Source of the DNA: Candidatus Gracilibacteria bacterium
GTDB taxonomy: Bacteria > Patescibacteriota > Gracilibacteria > BD1-5 > UBA6164
Length of the DNA stretch: 64,000 bases
Direction: 5' to 3'
NCBI GenBank assembly: GCA_010119145.1
Contig: JAACSU010000009.1
Coordinates: 34,281-98,280, forward strand
In this document: positions 52,949 through 62,501 of the stretch, piece after piece
How the letters are laid out: each line of letters begins with the position of its first letter
How positions within the stretch are numbered: position 1 is the first letter of the stretch
The notes under the pieces: model-generated
The model's database searches: none
What the model was told of the DNA's origin: nothing
What the model saw: the letters and a program-made list of their open reading frames with translations, nothing else
Made by a program: the position numbers and the translations under genes

Positions 52949-53671
52949 ATGCAACGAATCTATCTCCAAAATACTAAATTTCTTAATGAGATTACTCTCA
53001 CTGACAAAGAAATATATCACCAACTTACTCGAGTTATGCGTGCTCGAGTCGGTCAATCGGTGGTATTTTTTGATGGAGTACAAAAATTAGACTTTTTGTA
53101 TCAAATAACTTGAATAGATAAAAGCTCTGTTGTATTAAGTCTTGTGAATACTATTCAAAAAAATACAGATAATTGAAATATTATACTCTATCAAGCTTTC
53201 CCAAATAAACTCAGTAAAATAGAATTTATCGTTCAAAAATGTGTTGAAATTTGATACCATAAAATTGTTTTTTTTGATTCGGATAATAGTCAAAAACTTG
53301 CTTTGACAGATAATAAGAAACAGAGATTGGAAAAAATCGCTGTCGAAGCAGTAGAACAATGTTGATGAAATCTCATTCCAGAGATCCAATACTTAGAAAC
53401 TCCTTCAACTACAAATCTCATTTCTTTTGAACAAAACAACAGCTACAATATAGTATGTCATACTGATTGAAAAGACTCACTCAGCTTATCTAAAATAATT
53501 TTTTTGAATTATGATGCTGTAAATATATTCGTTGGTCCTGAAGGATGATTTTCTCAAAGAGAAATACAAGATTTTCTGAAAAGTAAGTATAATTTAGTTC
53601 ATTTCGGAGACAGGATTTTGAGATGTGAAACAGTTTCAAGTGTTATATGATTTTATATACTTCAAACATAA
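52949..53671 (+). CDS. rsmE: 16S rRNA m3U1498 methyltransferase
   Basis: A 240-aa SPOUT-family enzyme. The N-terminal PUA-like part contains HQLTRVMRARVGQSVVFFDG; the knot region has AFPNKLSKIEFIVQKCVEIG, AVEAVEQCGGNLIPEI, NIFVGPEGGFSQREI and LRCETVSSVIGF. These are the RsmE motifs (KxxKxexiiqKxtElG, GPEGGfs, LGxRILRxETA). It modifies U1498 of 16S rRNA. The usual A in RxETA is V. Confidence 0.93.
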
Positions 53672-53701
53672 AAAAAAGAGAACGATTCGTTCTCTTTTTT
53701 T
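53671..53701. terminator. bidirectional terminator
   Basis: Stem AAAAAAGAGAACGA / TCGTTCTCTTTTTT directly after the rsmE stop and next to the convergent gene at 53706. Confidence 0.92.
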
Positions 53702-53705
53702 AGTT

Positions 53706-54968
53706 TTATTTAAAAGAATCTACATCTTCAATAATCACTAACTCTTCATTTTTCAAAGGTGTATCTCCTTGAGGAGAGCGTATTTCTGTTCATATAGTAT
53801 CTGTTATTGTTTCATTTTTAGTAATAGTTATTTTCTCACTTTTTACAGTTTGTTGTAACTTTTTTGTTCTACGAAATATTCTTGCGATTCAACTGAAAAA
53901 TCCTGTAAAAAAGTTGTGAATATCATAGATATAAGGCATATGATACCCAAGTCTTGTATGATATCCAATTCCATAAAAAACTGGAATGGCCAATAGAACT
54001 AATAAATAACTATTTACTCAGAAAAATAGAATAATAAGTACAAAAATAAATGTAAGAGTGAGTCCATTTTTGATATGCACTTGCTCTCTTGAAGCAAAAA
54101 ATCAGAGTCCAATTATATTTATAAAAGGAATATAAAATAAAAATGAGGGAACTGTACTTTCTTTTAAGAGAAGAAGTCTCTGAGTTTCTTGTAACTCTTT
54201 TTCTTTATATTGCGCGTATTTAGTATCAATGATGTGAGATAGAGATACAAAGGTTTTTTGAAAGAGCATATTATATACATACATAAACATAGATTTTTGT
54301 ATTATATATTTTCTTTCTGGACTTGGCAATACACTGAGGTCTAAAGTAGTCATTTCATTTTGAGTTACAAGTCTGATTGACTGATAGACTGACCAAACTA
54401 TATATGCAAGCATCAGGATACTAGCGAGTGATAGATATCAAAAAATAGAGAGAATGACAGCAAAGATTGTAATTAAGAGATTAAAAAACGTAATGTCTTC
54501 GAGTTTTTCTACTTCTCTATTTCTTCCGTATACAATATATCCAATAAAAGGAACATGTCCGAATATAAGATTACTTTTTGTTTCTTCAGAATACTCTGCA
54601 TTTTTAGTCTCTGATAAAAAGTTTCTCTTCATTCCTGAAGTTTTGAATATTTCTCGACTGGTAACACTCTCTCATAAATGAGCTTTATAGGCTCCGTATC
54701 ATAAACATCAAAAGAAGAATAAACAAAGAAGAATGGTAATTATCGTATTGAGAGAATATCACACGAGTATAATACTTCATCAGATTCCAAATCACATAAT
54801 TATAAGACTCAACATAAGCAATGATTGTATTACAATAGCTGTTTTCACATGGTTTCTTACAAAGGGATGATTAATATTTGAGTTTTTACTCCATAAAAAA
54901 CTGAGGCATATAAAAAACATAAAATACGCAGATATAGCGTTTCATATAGCTTTTTTATTTGTTTCCAT
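53706..54968 (-). CDS. multi-pass membrane protein, unknown
   Basis: A 420-aa protein with seven or more spans: two or three near the N-terminus, a cytoplasmic stretch (MKRNFLSETKNAEYSEETKS), further spans and a soluble C-terminal tail of about 60 residues (TITKNETITDTIGTEIRSPQ). I recognise no domain. It stands alone between a terminator and the divergent engB gene. Confidence 0.7.
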
Positions 54969-55124
54969 AGATACATGTAATAATATATAATCTAATAATA
55001 GCATATATACTTGAGGAAAGCGAAATTAATACTATCCAAAATACAAAGCTATTGTATGAATTAGAATTGTATTATTTACTTTTTTTTGTAGGATAGGCTT
55101 GAAAAATAGTAATTATCATTCAAT

Positions 55125-55727
55125 ATGAAAATAGTAAGTTCAGAGTTTGTGAAATCTGTATCTATTCAAGACGAAAAAATATTCTTCGAGAAAAGAAACG
55201 AAGTAGTGTTTGTTGGACGTTCGAATGTTTGAAAATCTAGTCTTATGAACGCGCTCATGCAAAAAAAAGATCTTGTAAAAACCTCAAGTAAACCAGGGAA
55301 GACGCGAACAGCGAACATATTTTTTGTAAATGAAAAATACCACTTCACTGATCTCCCAGGGTATGGTTTTGCCAAAATGGGGCAAACGATGCGAGAAGAT
55401 TTAGACTCTCTTATATCATGGTATCTTGAAGAAAAGAAACATACTATTAAACAAGTAGTACTTGTATGTGATGGAAAAATCTGACCTCAGCAAACAGATA
55501 TAGATATGTACAAGTATATTACTGAGGATATTAAACTCCCAATCACGGTGGTTATGAGTAAGATTGATAAACTTTGAAAATGAGAAGTATCAAAAACAAA
55601 AGCCTTTACTCAAAGTGTATTTTTTTGAGCGAGAGTTATGACAATATCTTCTGTAAAAAAAGATGGAATAGATGACCTGAGAAAGGTGATATGAGAAGCT
55701 CTTTCACACAGAGAACAAAAAAAATAA
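55125..55727 (+). CDS. engB: ribosome-biogenesis GTPase EngB/YihA
   Basis: A 200-aa GTPase with VVFVGRSNVGKSSLMNALM (G1), KPGKTRTANIFFV (G2 region), FTDLPGYGFAKMG (G3) and VVMSKIDKLGKGE (G4). Gly of VGKSS is TGA. EngB helps assemble the 50S subunit. Normal length, complete. The spacer 54969-55124 to the divergent membrane gene should hold both promoters. Confidence 0.96.
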
Positions 55728-55749
55728 ACTCTCAAATTTGAGAATTTAT

Positions 55750-56301
55750 TTATGGAGCTTTGAATGTTTTAGGATTAATTATTTCTCACTGGTAATATAT
55801 ATCTACTATTTTAGCAGTACCATATTTATCTATCTTTGCTAGCACCGTCATATCTCATCTGATACTCTCAATTTCTCTTCCAGTTCACTGGGGAACAAAA
55901 TATTTTCCAATACCAGTTTCGATTCATGAGCTCCACCATGATTGCTCCTGGACTTTTGTTTGTATAAATATTCCAGAGTTTGGTTTTATTTCTGATACTC
56001 AAGAAACAGTTCATTTATTCTCTATATCTTTCAAAAAACTTATGTAGAGAACAGTTCCATCTTGCACATTATTTTGAATAATATAGTTCTCAACTTGTGC
56101 GTCATTTTCAAACGTATATCGTAAGGTAACATAGTCTCATCTTAGTAAATCTCTTGGATCTACGGGAGCCGTTTCTAAAAATATTTCTTCACCCGAATAG
56201 AGAGTGTATTCTTGAACTCATATAATGATTCAAAGAAACGCAATGATTCAGACAATAGTTACTATAAGTGCTTTTAGAGTTGGTTTAGTAGTGTTTTCCA
56301 C
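55750..56301 (-). CDS. GDYXXLXY-family membrane-anchored protein
   Basis: A 183-aa protein with one N-terminal membrane span (LIVTIVGIIAFLGIIIGVQE) and the motif RDLLRGDYVTLRYTF that names the GDYXXLXY family (PF14345). The C-terminal part has a second RGDMTVLAKI strand. It starts at a GTG (56301): a TAA closes the frame upstream and no ATG fits. It lies 11 bp after the DUF2157 gene, a pairing commonly seen for this family. Role unknown. Confidence 0.8.
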
Positions 56302-56312
56302 AGGAAAATAAT

Positions 56313-57308
56313 TTATGAAGTAGTATTATTTTTATTGAGAAATGTGTTTATTTTTATAAAGCTATAAACCAGTCATATTATAAATAATCCTGTTACAATA
56401 AAAAATATTCACGCTTGTAGGTATCAAGAGAATAGTTCTATATATTTTGCAAATATATAGATTCAAATCCAAATAAATGTCGTATGTCTGAGAAGAATTT
56501 CGTGATTTTTATTTGCCCACCACATAGTTCATCATACGACTCAAAGAAAGAGAATATTGTGAGATAGAACAGCTCAAAAACTTTCTCATAAGAACATAAA
56601 CCAGTCATCCATTGTCCCTACAAAAAGTATTAAAAACAAAATTTTGAGTGAAATAATTCCTACTGGTGTAATTAAATAACTATATTTTCAATCTAGTATT
56701 TGAGAGAGTAAGTATGAAGCTATAGTCATTACTCCAGAAATTACGGCAAATACTGCAAGAATATATTTTTCATTTTGCCATCAGATGAAAATACCTTCTG
56801 TAGTATAATAAAATATTACTGAGTAAAATAAAGCTGTAGACAAAACAGCCAAAGTTTTGAGTTTGAATACAAACACAAGTGGGAGAGAAAGTATAAACCA
56901 CATCAGAAGAAGGGAACCTACCGTTCAGTCGAAATTATATATTTGTCAGATAAGTGCAATAGTCGCTCAAATGAGTATTCAACCTAGAAGTGTAAACGCA
57001 TTTCACAGTATTTTTAGTTCGCTTTGAACGTATGTGAAAAAATATCAAATACCAAGAGAAATAATAGGAATCATGATACTCAGGACGAGTTTTATAAACT
57101 TTGGAAACTCTGACCAGTTACTAGATATAATAAGTATTACTCCAATACCAACACATATTGCTCCAATAACAGACAGAATTTTCATAAATCCAACTCAAGA
57201 GCTTTCACTCTCCACGAGAGCAATAATTTCTTTCTTTTGAGAACTATCAATAATTCATTTCTCTTCACTCAACTTGAGATAGTGAGATAATTTATCTGTA
57301 AAACTCAT
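56313..57308 (-). CDS. DUF2157-like multi-pass membrane protein
   Basis: A 331-aa protein: a 40-residue cytoplasmic helix-turn head (LSHYLKLSEEKGIIDSSQKK), then about ten spans. VIGAICVGIGVILIISSNWS and NAFTLLGGILIGATIALIGQ followed by IYN resemble DUF2157. The family's function is unknown; its partner GDYXXLXY gene follows at once. Many TGA glycines lie in the spans. Confidence 0.75.
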
Positions 57309-57371
57309 ATTTGAATATTAAAAAATACACATAGTACATACTCATAGTAAGGAAATTCAAAAAATGTAAAC

Positions 57372-57403
57372 AAAATAAAAATCCCGTGAGGGATTTTTAT
57401 TTT
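57372..57403 (-). terminator. terminator after dnaN
   Basis: Stem AAAATAAAAATCCC / GGGATTTTTATTTT with loop GTGA, immediately downstream of the dnaN stop. Confidence 0.9.
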
Positions 57404-58535
57404 ATATCTTAAGTGGCATAATTATATGTTTGAATTGTCCTGGCAGAGCTTTTTTAGCTCCTTCGTCTGGAACAGGAAGCAGGAGGATTGGAGCGAGTGG
57501 ATTTTCAAATTGAAGAGATACGTGCGTTGTTTCGATAACTCAAAGTGCTTCTAGAAAGTAAGTGGAGTTGATTCAGATTATAGCATCTTCTCCTTCTACG
57601 CTTCAAACAAGTTGTACTTCACCTTCTCAAATTTGAGTTTCTGATGTCTCGAGGAGAATTCCATTTTCTGCTGAGAAACTCATTTTTATTGAGTAATTAT
57701 TCTCTTTAGAGATGAGATTGATTTTTCTTAGAGCTTGCATGAGGTCATATCTATTTATCACTCATTTTGTAGTATATGAATTTGGAAAAAAGTTTTTATA
57801 GTCAGGGAATTTACCGTTTAAAAGTCTTGAATAAAACTTCACATTTCCGAAGAAAAATGCTATTTGATTTTCACCACTTACAATGGTAACATCCTCATCA
57901 TCTCAAAGAATACTTTTGATTTCATAACAGGTTTTACTTGGGATGATTTGTGAGAATTTTGTATCTCATTTCGCTGTTTCTAATATTGTTTTATATTCAG
58001 AGAGTCTAAAACTGTCTGTTGATGCAAAGACTGCATCTGTCCCTGTAATCTGAACAAAGAGTCCAGCAAGTGTAGGTCGTATATTTCACTCAGCACTTGA
58101 GAAAAGTGTCTTTTCAATTGATCGCTTTACGACACTTCACTTCAGAGAAAGAGAGAGTTCTTCTTTAATATTTGGGATAACAGGGAATTCCTCTGCTGCA
58201 ATTCCTTTGATTTTTGTTTTTCCACTTGCTGTTTTAACTTCAAGAGATCCATTTCAAACGAGTTCAATACTTACGGTGTCGTCACTCAGGAGTCCGATGT
58301 AACTCGAAAATAGTTTCGATGGCACAGAATAAGCTCATTCTGATTGAATGCTGACATCATCTTCGAGAATGTACTCAATTGCCATCTCTAAATTATTTGC
58401 TGTAAGTATGATACTTTTGTATTGTACTTTGATAAGTATATTTTCTAGGATAGGAGTGGTAGTGATTCAAGCAGTTGCGTGAGAAACTACAGAGAGTCAC
58501 TTCTGAAGTGCTTTTGTAGATATTTCAAATTTCAT
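57402..58535 (-). CDS. dnaN: DNA polymerase III beta clamp
   Basis: A 377-aa sliding clamp of normal length. It starts MKFEISTKALQKGLSVVSHA, contains PTLAGLFVQITGTDAVFAST in the middle domain and the FRLSEY-like strand, and ends QFKHIIMPLKI, the usual P-(M/V)-R/K-L-like C-terminus. It encircles DNA and tethers polymerase and partner proteins. No dnaA or recF is next to it; it is a single-gene unit followed by a terminator. Confidence 0.95.
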
Positions 58536-58628
58536 GAAAAGTGGTGTAAATATAATAATATATAACTCTATTGTGTCTAAAATGATGTTAAAATCAAGAC
58601 TCGAAAAATTTTAGTGTTAAAAACTTAT

Positions 58629-59621
58629 TTAAGAAAAAATAACTGAGAGTTTTACTTCATGCAGTATTTGAGATTTTATATTTCATAACAGGAGTCTTGT
58701 ATTTTTTCACTTAATAAGACAAGCTACGTGATACGAGTTATTTTTCTTAAAAGTGCTCGTTCAAGGGATTATAATATAGCTATTATCTTTGTTATATTCT
58801 CTCAGGGTGTGAGCGAGTTTTTTTATATAAGTAAGTGCTTTTTCTGCATCGGGATGTCGATACTCAAGTTTTACAACCTCACCAAATGGGGGATATGAAA
58901 ATAATTTTCTCTCTGTAAGAGTTTGCATGAGAAAGTCTTTAAAATTACTTTCAACTAAACTACGTATCATCTCATTTTTAGGAATGAAACTTTGGAGTAT
59001 TATTGTTGTTTCTTGTGATTTTCTATTTCATCGACCTATAAGCTGTTTGAGATTAGAGTAGGCTCGCTCAGTTGCGTCGTAATTTGGAGAACCTAATTCT
59101 TGCTCAACGAGTATCACTCCAATACATCCAATTTTTTCAAAATCAAATCAAGTAGTAATCATTTTTGTTCCTATAATGATATCTGCCTGGTCTAAGTCAT
59201 TGAGAGCGTTTTTTTTGCTCGAGATATTTCTCATTGAATCTGAATCGAATCTATATATATTTTTCCCTACAAAATATTTACCTAGTGCTTCTTCGATTTG
59301 TTGGGTTCAAACTCCTATAGACATAAGTTTAACCCCTGCACATTTTGGACACTTCAGTGGCATATTTACTCGATTAGTACACAGATGACACAGTAAGTGG
59401 TTTGGATTATGATGCACCGATTGACTCGTATCACAATTTTGACACTCAAATAAATACTGACAATCTTGGCAAATCAGTGAATTATAGGCTCCACGCTTAT
59501 TGAGATAAAGAAGTACTGATTCTCATTTTGAGAGGGTATTTTCTATTTCATCCAAGAGCGTGTTTGAAAGATACCGAGATATCTTGGAGCTATCTTGTCA
59601 TAAATGAACCGTGGTATACAT
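58629..59621 (-). CDS. C-terminal half of replication-restart helicase PriA
   Basis: A 330-aa protein matching only the second half of PriA (about 700 aa). It has LSNTLLDEIENTLSKGESVL, LYLNKRGAYN, eight cysteines in four CxxC pairs (CQDC, CQNC, CHLC, CPKC), GVGTQQIEEALGKYF, helicase-lobe-2 segments (ADIIIGTKMITTGFDF) and ERKLFSYPPFGEVVKLEYRH. The N-terminal DNA-binding domains and lobe 1 with Walker A and DEAH are absent: a TAA lies two codons before the ATG and the upstream DNA is the hydrolase gene. It is either a remnant or a zinc-binding protein with another job. LVEQELGS replaces the usual DEEH-like region. Confidence 0.8.
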
Positions 59622-59624
59622 AGT

Positions 59625-60776
59625 TTATTTCTCTATATTTAAAAATTCTGATACGAGTTGTCTTGTTATTTGAAAGCCTAGAGTATTTTCAAAATAGGTG
59701 TAGCCATGAACTGCGTATGGAATATATACAAAAGTATTTTTTGTTCCTATTACATCGAGTTTTTGCTTGAGAGGTGAGAGTGTTTCACTTGGAATAAGTG
59801 TATCAGCAAGTCCATGGATTACCAGTGTTTCTGGAGCTCATAGTTTCGCGAGTTTTGCAGAATTTATCATATCATACTCATTCGGGAATTCTTCAGGAGA
59901 ACCACCGACATATTTTCTTCAGACCTCACGTGAATTGATTCAAATAAAATCAGTGTCCAAATTCCAAAGAGCTTCCATATCAGTTGCTGGGAACAGAGCG
60001 ATTATTTTTTGAACTACTGGAAGTTCTCATTGTATCTCAGCTGGGAAAATTGATTCTCAACCATAACTGGCTTGCAGAGCGAGAGAAGCTCCTGCGGATG
60101 AACCTACTATTACGAGACTGTCCATATCTAAATTGTACTGTGATGCATTGTTATTAATCCACACGAGTGCGGTATTTATATCTGTTGCAGCTTTATTGTA
60201 GGTGTGGTACTGGGGATTTGCAAGTCTGTATCATACATCAAAAACTGTATATCCTCTTTTTGTAAAATACTCAGTCCAAACTGGTTCTTCTCATCTCTCT
60301 CATGCTATAAATCATCCTCAATGTATAAGTACAAGAGCTTTATTTTTTGACTCGGATTGTGTAGATGGACTAATATCCATATGGAGTTTTTTACCATCTA
60401 CTTCGTGATACACGACTGACTTAGAAGTATCAGGCTGAGATCGATTGAGAACTACATCCAGATTTTTTAAAAGTGAAATATTAGTTCACAGATCCTGAGA
60501 TACTTTGAATACAGCAAATATCGGAATCAGAGTTCCTATGATATTAGCAATAGAAATAAGAACAATAATAGTTTGGAGCCAGGATTTTTGTTGGAGAAAG
60601 AGAGCCAATGCTCCTATGAATATAATTATACTTACAATGTGTAAATAAGCAGAAAAAAAACTCGCTATAATGCTTGCATAATCAGATATATATGGAATTC
60701 ATCCAACAAAAACTCAAAGAGTTATAAGCGAGAAAAAAATACTTATTACAAGTAAAAATATAGAAAAGTATAGCAT
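59625..60776 (-). CDS. alpha/beta hydrolase with N-terminal membrane region
   Basis: A 383-aa protein. About residues 1-110 hold three spans. The hydrolase follows: LVLIHGGGFIAGERGEEP (oxyanion HGGGF), VIVGSSAGASLAL (nucleophile Ser in GxSxG), IHGLADTLIP (acid) and YAVHGYTYF (His). This is the esterase/lipase (BD-FAE, Abhydrolase_3) type. The catalytic domain should face one side of the membrane. It ends 3 bp before the PriA half gene, so the two are co-transcribed. Confidence 0.85.
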
Positions 60777-60868
60777 AATAGGTGTATTTACTTTTGACCC
60801 AAGTGGGCAATAACATTATAGTAATCAATATCATTGATTAATCTAGTATACTTTTTAAGTTTGTGATT

Positions 60869-61054
60869 ATGGCTTTAGATAGTTTTAAAGAGTTTGATGA
60901 TGCTTGGGAGCTACAGCATGCTGTAGAGATTGCATTTGACCAATGAAAAGTAAACTGGGAAGCAGTAACTCCGTATAACTTTGTCCCTGTTGTTGCGAGT
61001 GCTATAGTGTGAAGCACTTACAATACTATGCAAGTTCTCAATTGAAAAAAATAA
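60869..61054 (+). CDS. small protein, 61 aa, unknown
   Basis: MALDSFKEFDDAWELQHAVE then FDQGKVNWEAVTPYNFVP. Open for 61 codons with three TGA codons in frame, TAA stop, and an ATG after an AT-rich leader. No family is recognised. A second small gene follows 22 bp later. Confidence 0.45.
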
Positions 61055-61076
61055 TTATATTCTAAAGTTTAACGTT

Positions 61077-61253
61077 ATGGATAATACTAAAAGATTGTGA
61101 GAAGACTGAAGTAATCAATTACAACAAGGTTCATTAGAAAGTATCGAAAGGGTTGAACTTACAAAAGATAAAGCTGATAGAGTTTTACAGTTGTGAGAAT
61201 GAGATAAAGAAGCTGTAGGTGCAGTTATATTTCGTGACTTTGCAAGTATATAA
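61077..61253 (+). CDS. small protein, 58 aa, unknown
   Basis: MDNTKRLGEDGSNQLQQGSL, a charged helix (ESIERVELTKDKADRVLQL) and an end AVGAVIFRDFASI. Four TGA codons, TAA stop. Not recognised. It is followed by a terminator, so it forms a two-gene transcript with the 61-aa gene. Confidence 0.45.
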
Positions 61254-61280
61254 GAGCTTGCATTTTGAAAGAACTTTTTT

Positions 61281-61307
61281 ATAATCCAGCATTGCTGGAT
61301 TATTTTT
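61281..61307 (+). terminator. terminator before dnaJ
   Basis: Palindromic stem ATAATCCAGCA / TGCTGGATTAT with T-run. Confidence 0.88.
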
Positions 61308-61329
61308 ACGTAACAATATTAAATACACA

Positions 61330-62439
61330 ATGGCACAAAAAGATTATTACGACATACTATGAGTGGAGCGACATGCTGATGAAATCACTATTAAAAAATC
61401 ATATAGATCACTTGCGATGAAGTATCATCCAGATAGAACTGGAGGTGATAAAGATGCTGAAATCAAATTTAAGGAGGTAAACGAAGCGTATACCGTGCTT
61501 TCTGATGCCTGAAAGAAACAGCAATATGACACTTATGGAAGTACTGGGTGAAGTGCCTCAGGTTTTTGAGGTGCATGATTTGCTGGAGAAGACATATCAG
61601 ACATATTTAATTCATTTTTTGGATGAGGTTTTTCATCCGGATGATCAAGAACACAAGCAAGAAGAGAGACACGAGGTGAAGATCTTGAACATGATATCAC
61701 GATAGATCTCAAAACAAGTATCTACTGAGGAAAACAAACTATAAAATTCAATAAACGAGTAGCGTGCGAAACATGTGACGGGGATGGAGGTTCATGAAAA
61801 AAAACCTGTTCTACTTGTCACGGAGCATGACAAGTGACGTATGCATCTCAGAGTCCATTTGGAAGAATTCAACAAACGAGAGCCTGCCCAGATTGTAACG
61901 GTTCATGAGAAATATTTGATGAAACATGTACTGAGTGTCATGGAGAAAAAAGAAATCTTAAAAAACATACTATAGACTTAGATATTCCTGCTGGAATAGA
62001 TGATGGTATGGTTATTAAATTGACCTGAGAAGGAAATGACGGAGCTGGAACTAAAGCCTCATGAGACTTATTTGTTCGTTTTCATGTACAAACAGAAGAA
62101 AAAGGTCTTATTCGTGAATGAAACGATCTTCATTATGAAGTAGAAATAGATCTTATAGAAGCTATACTTGGAACAAAAAAAGATATAAATATTCCAATAC
62201 TTTGAAAAAGAACACTCAAAGTTGAGGCCTGAACACAACTTGCGAGCACTATTAAATTATCCTGAGATGGTGTCAAGGACGTTCAAAGAGATATGAAATG
62301 AGACTTACTGATTCATATAAATATTCCAGTTCCTAAAAAACTTACAAAAACAGAACGAGAACTCTACGAATCATTAGCCCAAGAAAAGAAACTCAATGTA
62401 AACTCTAAAAAGGGAACGTTTGAAAAACTCTTTGGCTAA
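61330..62439 (+). CDS. dnaJ: chaperone DnaJ
   Basis: A 369-aa type I J-protein. J domain ([23 protein letters not shown] at about 38-40), a Gly/Phe-rich linker ([16 protein letters not shown] and FGGGFSSGG), four zinc motifs ([32 protein letters not shown]) and the C-terminal substrate domain. Gly in YDILGV, in CHGAGQ and in NGSGE are TGA codons: this gene is one of the clearest proofs of the code. The fourth zinc motif ends EK and not GxG. It partners DnaK and GrpE, which are not in the window. Confidence 0.97.
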
Positions 62440-62462
62440 ACTAGAACTTTTAATAATCACAT

Positions 62463-62501
62463 AAATCGCTATAGTATGCATAATACTTATAGCGATTTTT
62501 T
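62463..62501 (+). terminator. terminator after dnaJ
   Basis: Stem AAATCGCTATA / TATAGCGATTT around an AT-rich loop, followed by T's; it ends at the ATG of the next gene. Confidence 0.75.

Noticed and set aside
55728..55750. CTCTCAAATTTGAGAA as terminator after engB
   Set aside because: Short AT-rich palindrome with almost no loop and no T-run; not convincing.
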